NCBI GenBank assembly: GCA_041675505.1 | Contig: JBAYTR010000002.1 | Coordinates: 124,001-188,000 of the forward strand | DNA: 64,000 bases | Source of the DNA: JAGPCK01 sp041675505 | GTDB lineage: Bacteria > Bacteroidota > Bacteroidia > UKL13-3 | Direction of reading: 5' to 3' | In this document: piece by piece, positions 31,164 through 40,312 of the stretch | Numbering within the stretch: position 1 is the first letter of the stretch | How the letters are laid out: every line of letters starts with the position of its first letter | The notes under the pieces: model-generated | What the model was told of the DNA's origin: nothing | What the model saw: the letters and a program-made list of their open reading frames with translations, nothing else | The model's database searches: none | Position numbers and translations under genes: made by a program

Positions 31164-33829
31164 TACCTGATTAATTGAATATTACCCTTTAATACCCGTT
31201 TAGTGATACCTTCTAACCGATATTCATATACTTCACAAACATAAAAATATACTCCGTCAGTTACATCCTTGCCTGAATTCATCTCTTTACCGTACCACAA
31301 AATATCGGGGTCATTGGTTTTGAATATAAGCTGCCCCCAACGGTTATAAATCTGCATGTTCACCTTTTGAACAAAACGATACGGGAACGGACCAAAATAA
31401 TCGTTCAAATTATCAGCCTTGCCGGGTGTAAACACATTGGGCAATTTGTATTCCGGACAATTGTCAACACAAGTAGCATAGCTGCGTATACTTTCGTTAT
31501 TAAATGAATCAATTGACGTTACCCGGTAACATCCGGCAACAGATTGTTTGAGAAAATCTCTGGAATCATTGTATGTAGTATCTGTTGCTGAGTTTATTGT
31601 TGCCAGTAAAACAAATCCCGTATCCAGAATTGATTTGAAATACACTTTGTATCCTATCACATCTTTAGCACAGGTATTGTTAGGGTTGTTCCAGCTCAAT
31701 TTATTTCTGAATAACGTGCACTCGGTTTCAGCAAGCGGGTTAGGCGGACATGGTGCAGTAGTGTCGTTAGGGATACCAATAGCTTCTTGTGAAAAATTAA
31801 TTACCGGAAACACATAACCTGGTACATAAAACTGACCAACAGATTTAATGTAATATTTATAGCTGTTTCCGTTAATCAAACCTGCATCACGGTAGTACGG
31901 AACTGTTGTTTGCCCTATAGAATCGTACTGGTTGGCACTGTTGTTCCACCTGTAAATAACGTAACGGTTATTTTTCCATTGCACCTTGGTGTACCAACCC
32001 AGATTGAGTGCCTCATCATCAGGCACGGGTATCAGAAAAACAGAAGAAGCTGGTCGGCTCTTGCCTATGTATTGACGCTTCAGTCCAAGCGAATCACTAT
32101 AAAATTCAATCACATAAGAATGTGCTTTTGTCAACGTATTCAGATTAGCCGATGAATCAACATAACTGGAGTCATTAAACAGTGCGAATGAATTACCTGT
32201 GAGTGAATCCACAGGCACCAGATTACTTCCGTCAAAACCTTCTGAGCGATAAATCACATATTTGTAAGGACCGGGGTAGTTCACTGAATCCATTTTATCT
32301 GGCTTAGACCAACCCAGAAATATTCTACCGGAGACATTGTCTGTTTTCAGTATACTTACATTCGTAATTACCGGACGGTCTTTAATAAGTTCATTACATA
32401 TTTCTATGCTGGAATAACTCTCCGTAAGCGCGCTGTATATGGGTTCTCCATTTCCTCCGCGAGGAGAATAAATTGCTACAATGCGGTAACAGTAACGCGT
32501 ACCCGGAGCAAGACCCAGTCCTTTTTCATTATCGTAGTATTGCGTATTCTCATTTCCGATAATGGTATCGTACAATTCAAATCCTGTATATGAAGGGACT
32601 CCCGTTTCGCAATTTGAAGGCGTCCATTTAGAGCTGTCTATTCTGCGATAAATATAATATCCAACTGCTGTTCTGCAGGTATCACGATTCCAGTTCAGAA
32701 TAAAGCCGTCTTCAAATTGTTTAATAGTTGGGCTCTTGGGTGAAGGGGCCACCACTTTCACATTAAAATATTCCAAATCAACCAGGTTCACTTCCGGAAG
32801 TGTTCTTTGGTCTTCCGCTTTAAAAACTATCTGAAAAGGAAAACGTCTGATATGCTCACACGAGGGTGTCCAGATGAATGTTGATTTCACACTGTCTCTA
32901 GCTACCTGAGCCGGTGGAGTAAATTGTGCTTTATTACCGGCAATACTGAACGGTGCACCAAATGCTGTTAACCTGATAAAATCTCTGTTTACATCTTTTG
33001 CTTTCACCGGAATAACCAGTTGTGTTCCTACTTCAACACAGGTATCGATAATGTTATCTATTACGGGTGGATCATTTAAACAGATGCTCACCGTAATCTG
33101 CATATCCCGAATGATGTAACCTACTTCTACACCGTTTCTGAACTCCTGAATCAAAATGGCAATGTTATAAATACCTGCATTCAACGGATTCTCCCAAACC
33201 AGTTCTCCGTTAGACCTGTCTATAGTAAACTTAACGGAACTTTGTGGTATGTTAAAACCAAATACATCCATAGTAGGGCCTTGCTTGGGTGGTACAATCG
33301 TAAACACCAAACTGTCCCCGTCCGGATCATATGCCCCGGGGTTATGAATAAATGTTTTACCCACACAGGCAAAATCAATAGGAGGTAAAAGAAGAACCGG
33401 TGAACTGTTTACTCCGAAAAAAGGATTGATTTTTATATAGCACTCTACATAAAACGGGGTCAGGTAGGAGTTATCCATATTATTGATTCCACCGATACGG
33501 TTCGGATCAATAAAAAAAACTTTAAAAATGCCTGGCCCTCCGTAGGTATGTCTGGCAACATAAGTGCTCTTCCAGGTGGTATTAGGCAAATCTGCTCTCG
33601 AAAGGCGGCTAACGGTTGATGATGACCCATCACCCCAATAAATATCCACCTGAGGTCTGTCGGCCAATGGCGCCTCCGGAGGGTTCTGGTTTTCAGTATA
33701 TGTTATAAGGGTAACCTCGTAAGTAAGGCCTGAAATGAGTCTATAAGTTATTTCACCCGCCTTGTAATGTGAAGCAAACACATTGATGCCGGAGATAGAC
33801 AGTAGCAGTATTATTAATATCCTGTTCAA
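31163..33829 (-). CDS. Large secreted protein with gliding-motility (CHU_C, T9SS type B) C-terminus
   Basis: 888 residues. A signal peptide of about 20 residues ends V-F-A-S. Several cadherin/PKD-like and fibronectin III-like modules follow (for example D-P-D-G-D-S-L-V-F near 165 and three F-N-x-x-S-I-R type repeats). The last 90 residues are the gliding-motility-associated CHU_C domain (L-P-N-V-F-T-P-G, N-D-Y-F-G-P, I-Y-N-R-W-G-Q-L-I-F, W-Y-G, D-G-V-Y-F-Y), which sends proteins through type IX secretion to the cell surface. The start is TTG: an in-frame TAA lies two codons upstream and no ATG is available. A surface adhesin is likely; ligand unknown. Confidence 0.88.
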   Translation of the reverse strand: MNRILIILLLSISGINVFASHYKAGEITYRLISGLTYEVTLITYTENQNPPEAPLADRPQVDIYWGDGSSSTVSRLSRADLPNTTWKSTYVARHTYGGPGIFKVFFIDPNRIGGINNMDNSYLTPFYVECYIKINPFFGVNSSPVLLLPPIDFACVGKTFIHNPGAYDPDGDSLVFTIVPPKQGPTMDVFGFNIPQSSVKFTIDRSNGELVWENPLNAGIYNIAILIQEFRNGVEVGYIIRDMQITVSICLNDPPVIDNIIDTCVEVGTQLVIPVKAKDVNRDFIRLTAFGAPFSIAGNKAQFTPPAQVARDSVKSTFIWTPSCEHIRRFPFQIVFKAEDQRTLPEVNLVDLEYFNVKVVAPSPKSPTIKQFEDGFILNWNRDTCRTAVGYYIYRRIDSSKWTPSNCETGVPSYTGFELYDTIIGNENTQYYDNEKGLGLAPGTRYCYRIVAIYSPRGGNGEPIYSALTESYSSIEICNELIKDRPVITNVSILKTDNVSGRIFLGWSKPDKMDSVNYPGPYKYVIYRSEGFDGSNLVPVDSLTGNSFALFNDSSYVDSSANLNTLTKAHSYVIEFYSDSLGLKRQYIGKSRPASSVFLIPVPDDEALNLGWYTKVQWKNNRYVIYRWNNSANQYDSIGQTTVPYYRDAGLINGNSYKYYIKSVGQFYVPGYVFPVINFSQEAIGIPNDTTAPCPPNPLAETECTLFRNKLSWNNPNNTCAKDVIGYKVYFKSILDTGFVLLATINSATDTTYNDSRDFLKQSVAGCYRVTSIDSFNNESIRSYATCVDNCPEYKLPNVFTPGKADNLNDYFGPFPYRFVQKVNMQIYNRWGQLIFKTNDPDILWYGKEMNSGKDVTDGVYFYVCEVYEYRLEGITKRVLKGNIQLIR

Positions 33830-33923
33830 ACCTTACGAATATACTGAGGAATACAATCAGATGAAATCATTTGTTCTTTAATAACAAAAATTCAGCCACA
33901 CAAGTTGCATGAACACAATAAAA

Positions 33924-33952
33924 AAGGCCGCCCGAACAAGTTGGGCGGCCTT
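33924..33952 (-). terminator. Intrinsic terminator after the T9SS protein gene at 33976-34968
   Basis: Perfect 10-bp stem AAGGCCGCCC / GGGCGGCCTT with a 9-base loop. On the minus strand it is followed by a run of T. Confidence 0.9.
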
Positions 33953-33975
33953 ATAACTTAAGCTCTGTTATATAT

Positions 33976-34968
33976 TTAATTGACTAAAACCCGTTGCGAT
34001 TTTTGTATATCTGAGGTACGAATAATCAGAAAATAATACCCCTTTTTCAGGCCTCTTACATCCAGCCTGGCTGATTGTCTGCCTTTTTCAATTACAATCT
34101 TTTTCACCTCATTCCCGAAAAGGTCAACAAATGTAACATCCATTTGCTGAGGTGCTTCAGCCGAAAAATCTATACTCAGTTCCTCTGTTACAGGATTAGG
34201 AAACGCAGTTACTGTAATACCTTCAACATTGCTTACTGCGGGCGTAACCACCATAATGTTGCTGTATTCAAAGTCTCCGTTAAAATCTACCTGCTTTAAT
34301 CTATAATATACCATTCCTTGTGGCGCAGTTTCATCTACCCAACTATACTCAGTTATCTTTTGTGTAGTACCCTGACCAGTCAATTTGTGCAATGAGATAA
34401 AATTAACCCCGTTTGTAGTGCGCTCTATTTCAAAATGTGAGTTAGACAACTCTGCCGATGTTGACCAACTGATGGTGATTTCATTTTGTGAAGTACGGAC
34501 AGCATTTATTGTCAACCATTTTACCGGTAGCGGAGAAACTTCATCAACAACCCTTGGGCCTGTAAAATTACCCATTGTGCCACCCCATACTGCTGTGGTG
34601 CCCATTTGCAATTGCTGGCTGGAAGATCCTGATCCACCTGTTGATGATAACAATCCTCCACTGGCAATCGAAACAGCTGATCCGCTGCTAAGCCTGAGCT
34701 TTGCTCCTCCTCCGTCAAACTGCAGATTTCCGCTTACATTAACATTGGTTGCACTACCTGAAGATAAATTTACATTCGTGCTAACTGTGATTACGTGCCC
34801 TGTTTGAATGTTAACCACATCTCCGGCAGCCGGTTGACCGCTGGGAGACCAACTGGAGCCTGAGGTCCAATTGCCTGTTCCGGTTGAAGTTTTAGTGGCA
34901 GCAAAGCTCATCTTCCCAGAGATAAGCAACATGGCTGAAATTAACGAAAGTACAATTTTGTGTTTCAT
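33976..34968 (-). CDS. T9SS type A sorted secreted protein with Ser/Gly-rich G8/filament-like N-terminal part
   Basis: 330 residues. A signal peptide ends S-F-A-A at about residue 23. Residues 25-135 are rich in G, S, T, N and V with T-G-N-W-T-S-G-S-S-W-S-P-S-G-Q-P and repeats like N-V-N-V-S-G-N-L, typical of beta-helical G8-type surface modules. A fibronectin-like domain follows (L-T-I-N-A-V-R-x-x-x-N-E-I-T-I-S-W). The end is a type A sorting domain: F-P-N-P-V-T-E-E-L-S-I near residue 255, then K-G-Y-Y-F-L-I-I-R and a basic C-terminus. It is probably exported by the type IX system and anchored at the surface. Role unknown. Followed by a strong terminator. Confidence 0.85.
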   Translation of the reverse strand: MKHKIVLSLISAMLLISGKMSFAATKTSTGTGNWTSGSSWSPSGQPAAGDVVNIQTGHVITVSTNVNLSSGSATNVNVSGNLQFDGGGAKLRLSSGSAVSIASGGLLSSTGGSGSSSQQLQMGTTAVWGGTMGNFTGPRVVDEVSPLPVKWLTINAVRTSQNEITISWSTSAELSNSHFEIERTTNGVNFISLHKLTGQGTTQKITEYSWVDETAPQGMVYYRLKQVDFNGDFEYSNIMVVTPAVSNVEGITVTAFPNPVTEELSIDFSAEAPQQMDVTFVDLFGNEVKKIVIEKGRQSARLDVRGLKKGYYFLIIRTSDIQKSQRVLVN

Positions 34969-35013
34969 ACTATTTGATTTTAGTGTTTTTTGGTTTTTAT
35001 TTTTAGGTTGTAT

Positions 35014-35859
35014 CTATTTGATCATGATACGTTGTTTGTAAATGCGTTTTCCTTGCTTAACCTGAACGGTATAGGCACCTTTTAGAATTTCTGTAACATT
35101 AATGCTACAGAGAAAATCATTTGATTGCTGAACACCAACAGGCATTTGTTTTCCTGAAAGGTTAAACAGCTTAATATCTACTTTACCTGCAATAGCCTCC
35201 TTGAAATCCAACTGAAGCGAACTCGTATTTACCGGATTAGGGTACAACACGACATTTATAGGTAAAGTGACACTTTTACGATTAGCGTAAACTACTGATG
35301 AATAATGTATCCCTGCATCATCAACCGATTTAAGTCTATAGTAGGCCGCACCGCTAACATCCGTATCAAAATAGCTGTAAGCAACCGAAGCTGAAGCATT
35401 TCCTTTGCCCTCTACAACATCTATTGTAGAAAAATCTGTTTCATTCTCCAGCCTGCGCTGTACTTCAAATTCTTTTTTAGTATTCACTACAGGAAACCAC
35501 TCCAGTTTGTTACCCTCCGGAAATGACAAAGAAGTAAAAGCAGTTGCCTGAAAGCTATTAGCAGAAGCCCCGTACATTTTATTCTTTTCAGCTACCGCAG
35601 TGTTTGTAGCCGAAATTTCCTGAGCTGATAGGGTTAACGAAAGAAAACTCAATACCAGAAAAAAGAATACGTGAGACTTTGATTTAAAACGAAAATTACC
35701 AACACCTATAGTACGCTTAGTTTTAATAAATTGAAATACAGGTCTTTTATTTATTAAAAACGGAAAAGCAATAGAGACAATAATCATCAAAAAGGAATTT
35801 ACCTCCCAGGCAACAGGTGAGCTGCTTGGTCTTTTAAAGGGCTGGTTAAATTTTTTCAT
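35014..35859 (-). CDS. T9SS type A sorted protein with unusual N-terminal extension
   Basis: 281 residues. The C-terminal 75 residues are a type A sorting domain (L-Y-P-N-P-V-N-T-S-S-L-Q-L near 205, then L-K-G-A-Y-T-V-Q-V and I-M-I-K). The preceding part has the Y-S-Y-F-D-T-D and Y-Y-R-L-K-S-V-D motifs found before such domains. A good signal segment, H-V-F-F-F-L-V-L-S-F-L-S-L-T-L-S-A-Q, starts only near residue 62. It is preceded by another hydrophobic stretch (about 23-36) and basic linkers. No ATG, GTG or TTG placed just before the signal was found, and the promoter at 35888-35916 fits the long form. The true start is uncertain. Confidence 0.7.
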   Translation of the reverse strand: MKKFNQPFKRPSSSPVAWEVNSFLMIIVSIAFPFLINKRPVFQFIKTKRTIGVGNFRFKSKSHVFFFLVLSFLSLTLSAQEISATNTAVAEKNKMYGASANSFQATAFTSLSFPEGNKLEWFPVVNTKKEFEVQRRLENETDFSTIDVVEGKGNASASVAYSYFDTDVSGAAYYRLKSVDDAGIHYSSVVYANRKSVTLPINVVLYPNPVNTSSLQLDFKEAIAGKVDIKLFNLSGKQMPVGVQQSNDFLCSINVTEILKGAYTVQVKQGKRIYKQRIMIK

Positions 35860-35887
35860 ATGCTGCTTTATTTAGGTTAAAGGAGTA

Positions 35888-35916
35888 CAAAGTTATCGTA
35901 GGCCATACCCGCACAA
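35888..35916 (-). promoter_or_regulatory. Promoter of the T9SS protein gene
   Basis: On the minus strand, -33 TTG (35916-35914), an 18-base spacer, and an exact -7 TAACTTTG (35895-35888). The leader is about 25 bases to the ATG at 35859. Confidence 0.65.
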
Positions 35917-36391
35917 GTTCAGTTCTCCACACTTGAAGATGTTCATTTGTAGCTTTTTTCGGATTCCACTATACAGAAAACCTATTATCAACAAAAAGGG
36001 ATGTGCAAAACCGAAAAAGAAGAGAAAAAAATATACCCGATTGCTCAAAACAGCCATTCCTGTGGAAAAAAGAGAAGAGAAAATCCGAACGAAAGGCGAT
36101 GAGGTGACTTGTTTCAGGGAATCAACACAACCTTTAAATGAGATTAGCCTGTCAACACCCCTATCAATTTGCAAAACACTACAGGCGGTATAATCACCGG
36201 TTTGGCTAGGACTGAAGTAGGTATATTTAATATTAAAATGTCTCATTTATTACTTAATTGCTGAACAAATATAACAAATATTTATAATTCCAAATAATTC
36301 ATCTGATTATTTTAAGTATTCATCTAAAAATAATAAGCATTCAACTAATAAACGAACGAAAAACAATGAACTATGGATTTCATAAAGCAAA
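35917..36391. other. Intergenic region with no supported gene
   Basis: About 475 bases. Open frames exist on both strands (35893-36246 minus, 35933-36193 plus), but they overlap, have skewed residue content and resemble nothing I know. The right half is very AT-rich. No hairpin or RNA gene is recognised. Confidence 0.55.
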
Positions 36392-36420
36392 AAAAATCCC
36401 GCCTGAATGGCGGGATTTTT
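36392..36420. terminator. Bidirectional terminator after sdhB
   Basis: Perfect 12-bp stem AAAAATCCCGCC / GGCGGGATTTTT with a 5-base loop. A-runs on the left and T-runs on the right serve both strands. It lies 28 bases after the sdhB stop. Confidence 0.93.
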
Positions 36421-36447
36421 AAAAAATGCGTTATAATATATTGAATA

Positions 36448-37212
36448 CTAGTCTTTTGAAACCAACTCAGCCGCAATAAATTCTCTATTCAAGCGGGCAA
36501 TTACTGTTAATGGAATCTCTTTAGGGCATTCAGCAGAGCAGGCTCCTGTGTTTGTACAAGCACCAAAACCTTCAGCATCCATCTGGTTCACCATGGCTAT
36601 AGCCCTTTGGCGTCTTTCAGGCTGTCCCTGAGGGAGTAATGCAAATTGAGATACTTTTGCTCCCACAAACAACATGGCTGAAGAATTTTTGCAAGCGGCT
36701 ACACAAGCGCCACATCCTATACAGGTTGCTGCTTCAAAAGCTTCGTCTGCAATTTCTTTTCCTATTGGGGTAGAATTGGCATCTTGTGCATTACCTGTAT
36801 TAATAGACACATAGCCACCCGCTGATATGATACGGTCGAATGAAGAACGATCAACGGCCAAATCTTTTATAACCGGGAAAGCTGCTGCTCTCCATGGTTC
36901 TACAACAATGGTATCACCATCTTTAAAGGAGCGCATGTGCAACTGGCAGGTAGTAACACCATAGTTAGGACCGTGTGGCCTGCCATTGATGTACATGCTG
37001 CACATACCACAAATACCCTCACGGCAATCATGGTCAAATGCCACCGGAGTTTCTTTGCCTTCTGAAACCAAACGCTCATTTAATACGTCAAACATTTCCA
37101 GAAATGACATATCAGGAGAAACGCCTTCTACTTTATACGTTTCAAAACGGCCTTTCTCGTTGGTGTTTTTTTGTCTCCACACTTTCAGTGTGATATTCAT
37201 GTTTCCGCTCAT
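36448..37212 (-). CDS. sdhB: Succinate dehydrogenase/fumarate reductase iron-sulfur subunit
   Basis: 254 residues. The N-terminal ferredoxin domain binds [2Fe-2S] through C-R-E-G-I-C-G-M-C and a later T-T-C-Q-L-H (residues about 63-90). The C-terminal domain has C-I-G-C-G-A-C-V-A-A-C-K near 160 and C-T-N-T-G-A-C-S-A-E-C-P-K-E near 218 for [4Fe-4S] and [3Fe-4S]. It carries electrons between the flavin of SdhA and quinone at the membrane subunit. Third gene of sdhCAB, followed by a strong terminator. Homologues work in either direction; the sequence does not decide which. Confidence 0.97.
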   Translation of the reverse strand: MSGNMNITLKVWRQKNTNEKGRFETYKVEGVSPDMSFLEMFDVLNERLVSEGKETPVAFDHDCREGICGMCSMYINGRPHGPNYGVTTCQLHMRSFKDGDTIVVEPWRAAAFPVIKDLAVDRSSFDRIISAGGYVSINTGNAQDANSTPIGKEIADEAFEAATCIGCGACVAACKNSSAMLFVGAKVSQFALLPQGQPERRQRAIAMVNQMDAEGFGACTNTGACSAECPKEIPLTVIARLNREFIAAELVSKD

Positions 37213-37284
37213 CTTTTAAGTTATTGGTTGATATGTTTCAGATTGACGGGAAAAACTACCCCATCAACCATATTAACTGATTAC

Positions 37285-39294
37285 TTATTTATAACTGCGT
37301 TGTGCTATTTTAATATTCTCAAACTTCAGGTCTTCTTTGTGCATGTCCCAATTGCCCACACCTTTGAATTCCCATGCTGCTACATAGGCATATTTATCAT
37401 CATCGCGCAAAGCTTCCCCTTCTTCTGTCTGGTACTCTTCGCGGAAGTGACCTCCGCAACTCTCATTACGCTCCAGAGCATCTTTGCACATAAGTTCACC
37501 CAACTCCAGAAAATCTGCCACGCGGCATGCTTTTTCCAACTCGGGATTAAACTCGTTTGCTTCGCCTGTAACACGCACATTTTTCCAAAACTCTTCACGA
37601 AGCACCTGAATTTCAGATATAGCTTGTTTTAATCCCTCAGCATTTCGGGCCATGCCACATTTATCCCACATTATCTTGCCTAAACGTTTGTGGAAATAAT
37701 CAACCGACTTATCTCCTTTTACAGAAAACAGCTTATTGATTTGTTCCTGAACATTTTTCTCTGCCTCAACAAATGCTTCATGATCAGTAGAAATAGGTTT
37801 TGTGCTTATTTCTTTGCTTAAATATGACCCTATAGTATAAGGTATAACAAAATATCCGTCAGCCAAGCCTTGCATTAATGCTGATGCTCCTAAACGATTG
37901 GCTCCGTGGTCGGAGAAATTGGCCTCGCCCAAAGCGTAAAGACCCGGAACAGTAGTCATCAGATTGTAATCAACCCACAAACCTCCCATAGTGTAGTGCA
38001 CTGCCGGATAAATCATCATGGGATTTTCATACGGATTAACACCAGTAATCTGCTGATACATATCAAACAGGTTACCGTATTGCTCTTTTACTACTGCTCT
38101 TCCCAGTTCAGTTAATTGTTCCTCAGTGGGATTTTGAATACCTTTTTTGGTAGCTTCTTTTTTACCGTATTTATATTTGGTGTTAAAAGCAAAATCAAGG
38201 TAAACGGCTTCACCGGTTTGGTTTACACCATATCCTGCATCGCAACGCTCCTTCGCTGCACGCGAAGCCACATCACGGGGAACCAGGTTACCAAAAGCCG
38301 GGTAACGTCTTTCCAGATAATAATCTCTGTCTTCTTCTTTAATTGCGTTAGGGTTCAATTTGCCCGCACGTATGGCTTCAGCATCTTCTTTTCTTTTGGG
38401 TACCCAAATACGTCCATCGTTACGTAACGATTCACTCATCAGGGTTAATTTTGACTGGTGATCACCCGAGACAGGAATACAAGTAGGGTGAATTTGCGTA
38501 AAACAAGGATTACCCATAAATGCACCACGTTTGTGCGCTTTCCAGGCAGCCGTTACGTTAGAACCCATGGCATTGGTTGATAGGTAGAATACGTTTCCGT
38601 ACCCACCTGAACATAATAATACTGCGTGACCGAAATGGCGCTCCAGTTTACCTGTAACCAAATTGCGGGCTATAATACCACGGCACTTGCCATCAATATT
38701 TACAATATCCAACATCTCATGTCGGGTAAGCATTTCAACCTGCCCCAAACCTACCTGACGTTGTAAAGCGCTGTATGCGCCTAACAATAACTGCTGACCT
38801 GTTTGACCTGCAGCATAGAAAGTACGTTTTACCTGGGTACCGCCAAAAGAACGGTTATCTAACATTCCCCCGTACTCCCGGGCAAAAGGCACACCTTGCG
38901 CTACACACTGGTCAATGATATTTGCACTTACTTCAGCTAAACGGTAAACGTTTCCTTCACGAGCACGGTAATCGCCACCTTTGATGGTATCATAAAATAA
39001 ACGGAAAGTTGAGTCTCCGTCATTCTGATAGTTTTTGGCGGCATTAATACCTCCCTGAGCAGCAATACTATGTGCTCTGCGGGCAGAATCCTGAAAGCAG
39101 AACACCTTTACCTTGTAACCCAGCTCAGCCAATGAAGCCGCTGCTGATGCTCCGGCTAATCCGGAACCGACAATGATGATTTCAATGCTGCGTTTGTTGG
39201 CAGGGTTTACCAGAGGAACTGTTGAGCGGTATTTGGTCCATTTTTGCTCTAATCCTCCCTCGGGTATTTTAGCATCTAATTTGGGTGAAGTCAT
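37285..39294 (-). CDS. sdhA: Succinate dehydrogenase/fumarate reductase flavoprotein subunit
   Basis: 669 residues. The FAD-binding G-S-G-L-A-G-A-S-A-A lies near residue 43. The segment R-R-A-H-S-I-A-A-Q-G-G-I-N-A near 70 contains the His to which FAD is covalently linked. Substrate residues are in G-N-P-C-F-T-Q-I-H-P-T near 258 and N-R-L-G-A-S-A-L-M-Q-G near 470. The length is typical of the Bacteroidota/epsilonproteobacterial/Bacillus-type enzyme. It interconverts succinate and fumarate at the cytoplasmic face. It follows sdhC by 20 bases and precedes sdhB by 72. Confidence 0.97.
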   Translation of the reverse strand: MTSPKLDAKIPEGGLEQKWTKYRSTVPLVNPANKRSIEIIIVGSGLAGASAAASLAELGYKVKVFCFQDSARRAHSIAAQGGINAAKNYQNDGDSTFRLFYDTIKGGDYRAREGNVYRLAEVSANIIDQCVAQGVPFAREYGGMLDNRSFGGTQVKRTFYAAGQTGQQLLLGAYSALQRQVGLGQVEMLTRHEMLDIVNIDGKCRGIIARNLVTGKLERHFGHAVLLCSGGYGNVFYLSTNAMGSNVTAAWKAHKRGAFMGNPCFTQIHPTCIPVSGDHQSKLTLMSESLRNDGRIWVPKRKEDAEAIRAGKLNPNAIKEEDRDYYLERRYPAFGNLVPRDVASRAAKERCDAGYGVNQTGEAVYLDFAFNTKYKYGKKEATKKGIQNPTEEQLTELGRAVVKEQYGNLFDMYQQITGVNPYENPMMIYPAVHYTMGGLWVDYNLMTTVPGLYALGEANFSDHGANRLGASALMQGLADGYFVIPYTIGSYLSKEISTKPISTDHEAFVEAEKNVQEQINKLFSVKGDKSVDYFHKRLGKIMWDKCGMARNAEGLKQAISEIQVLREEFWKNVRVTGEANEFNPELEKACRVADFLELGELMCKDALERNESCGGHFREEYQTEEGEALRDDDKYAYVAAWEFKGVGNWDMHKEDLKFENIKIAQRSYK

Positions 39295-39314
39295 ATTATC
39301 TACTACAATCTAAG

Positions 39315-40088
39315 TTACTTGACAAAATAAAAATAAAGCGGCATGGCAGCAAAACTCAACGGTATAAGAATTGAGAATACCCATATTCCAATAAATTGAA
39401 TAATACCATTGTATTTGGGGTGGTTTACGCCCAAAGTTTGGAATGCACTCTTAAAGCCATGGTACAAATGAAAGGCAATTGCTGCCATAGACAAGATGTA
39501 GAGCAATACCAAAGGCAATTCTTTAAACTCCTCACTCACTTCAAGGTAAAGATCTTTCAAAATCACTACACGGTCATTGCCTTCTATGTACTCTTGTTTT
39601 TTACCGTGTAACTCTTTGCCATAGTCGGCACGTGTCACATCTCCGGTAATAATATTCTCACGGTATTCTACATACGGTACTTTCCCGAATTTGTATTCAA
39701 ACCAGAAATCGCCCATGTGCACCACTATAAAAACCAAAATGATGGTTCCTAAAATGCCCATGTTACGTGAGGTCCAATGACTGTTGGCCTTTCCGTTAGT
39801 TACCGCATACTTCACCGGACGGGCCTGCGTGTTTTTGTATGCCAGGTGCAATCCCTTTATTGCGTGAAAAATGATTGACGCATACAGTAGGTAAGATACC
39901 ACCTTGATAAGCGGATTGGTGGTCATAAATACGGTGTATTCGTTAAAAGCTAATCCTTGGTCTGATTTGAAAAGTTGAAAGTTTCCTGAAACGTGAACCA
40001 CCAAAAAAGTACATAAAAATATGCCGGTGAGTCCCATAATTACCTTCTGACCAATGGAAGATTGAAAAGTTTTGATAATCCAGTTCAT
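39315..40088 (-). CDS. sdhC: Succinate dehydrogenase cytochrome b subunit (type B, single anchor)
   Basis: 257 residues with five membrane segments, the layout of type B anchors that hold two b hemes and need no SdhD (as in Bacillus and Wolinella). Candidate heme His are in V-V-H-V-S-G-N near residue 33, S-I-I-F-H-A-I-K-G-L-H near 75, V-V-H-M-G-D-F near 120 and A-F-H-L-Y-H-G-F near 205. A charged insert at about 130-170 faces out of the membrane. It accepts electrons from SdhB and reduces menaquinone. First gene of sdhCAB. No exact -7 box is seen upstream. Confidence 0.95.
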   Translation of the reverse strand: MNWIIKTFQSSIGQKVIMGLTGIFLCTFLVVHVSGNFQLFKSDQGLAFNEYTVFMTTNPLIKVVSYLLYASIIFHAIKGLHLAYKNTQARPVKYAVTNGKANSHWTSRNMGILGTIILVFIVVHMGDFWFEYKFGKVPYVEYRENIITGDVTRADYGKELHGKKQEYIEGNDRVVILKDLYLEVSEEFKELPLVLLYILSMAAIAFHLYHGFKSAFQTLGVNHPKYNGIIQFIGIWVFSILIPLSFAAMPLYFYFVK

Positions 40089-40312
40089 TTTACGATGGGT
40101 TATAAATCGGGGCGAATTTAAAAATTGTTAGCAGTATAGCTAATGACATAAATTAGGTTGTTGTATTTATAATCATTCTAAACTGTGGAAAACTGTTGCT
40201 ATGACAAAGAAACTCCTGCGTACTAAAAAGGTTTTGCCGGAGCATAAACGATTTAATAACTTTTTAATTTCCCGATAGGTAATGTGGTGTAGCTGATGCA
40301 ATTTTGCCGGCA

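Noticed and set aside
34521..34807. Frames antisense to the Ser/Gly-rich region of the T9SS protein
   Set aside because: Shadow of a low-complexity coding region whose real frame has signal peptide and sorting domain.
35893..36246. 117-codon minus-strand open frame and an overlapping 86-codon plus-strand frame (35933-36193) in the large gap
   Set aside because: They overlap each other antisense, residue content is unnatural, no ribosome site or promoter fits, and the promoter of the T9SS gene lies inside the 5' end of the minus frame's tail.
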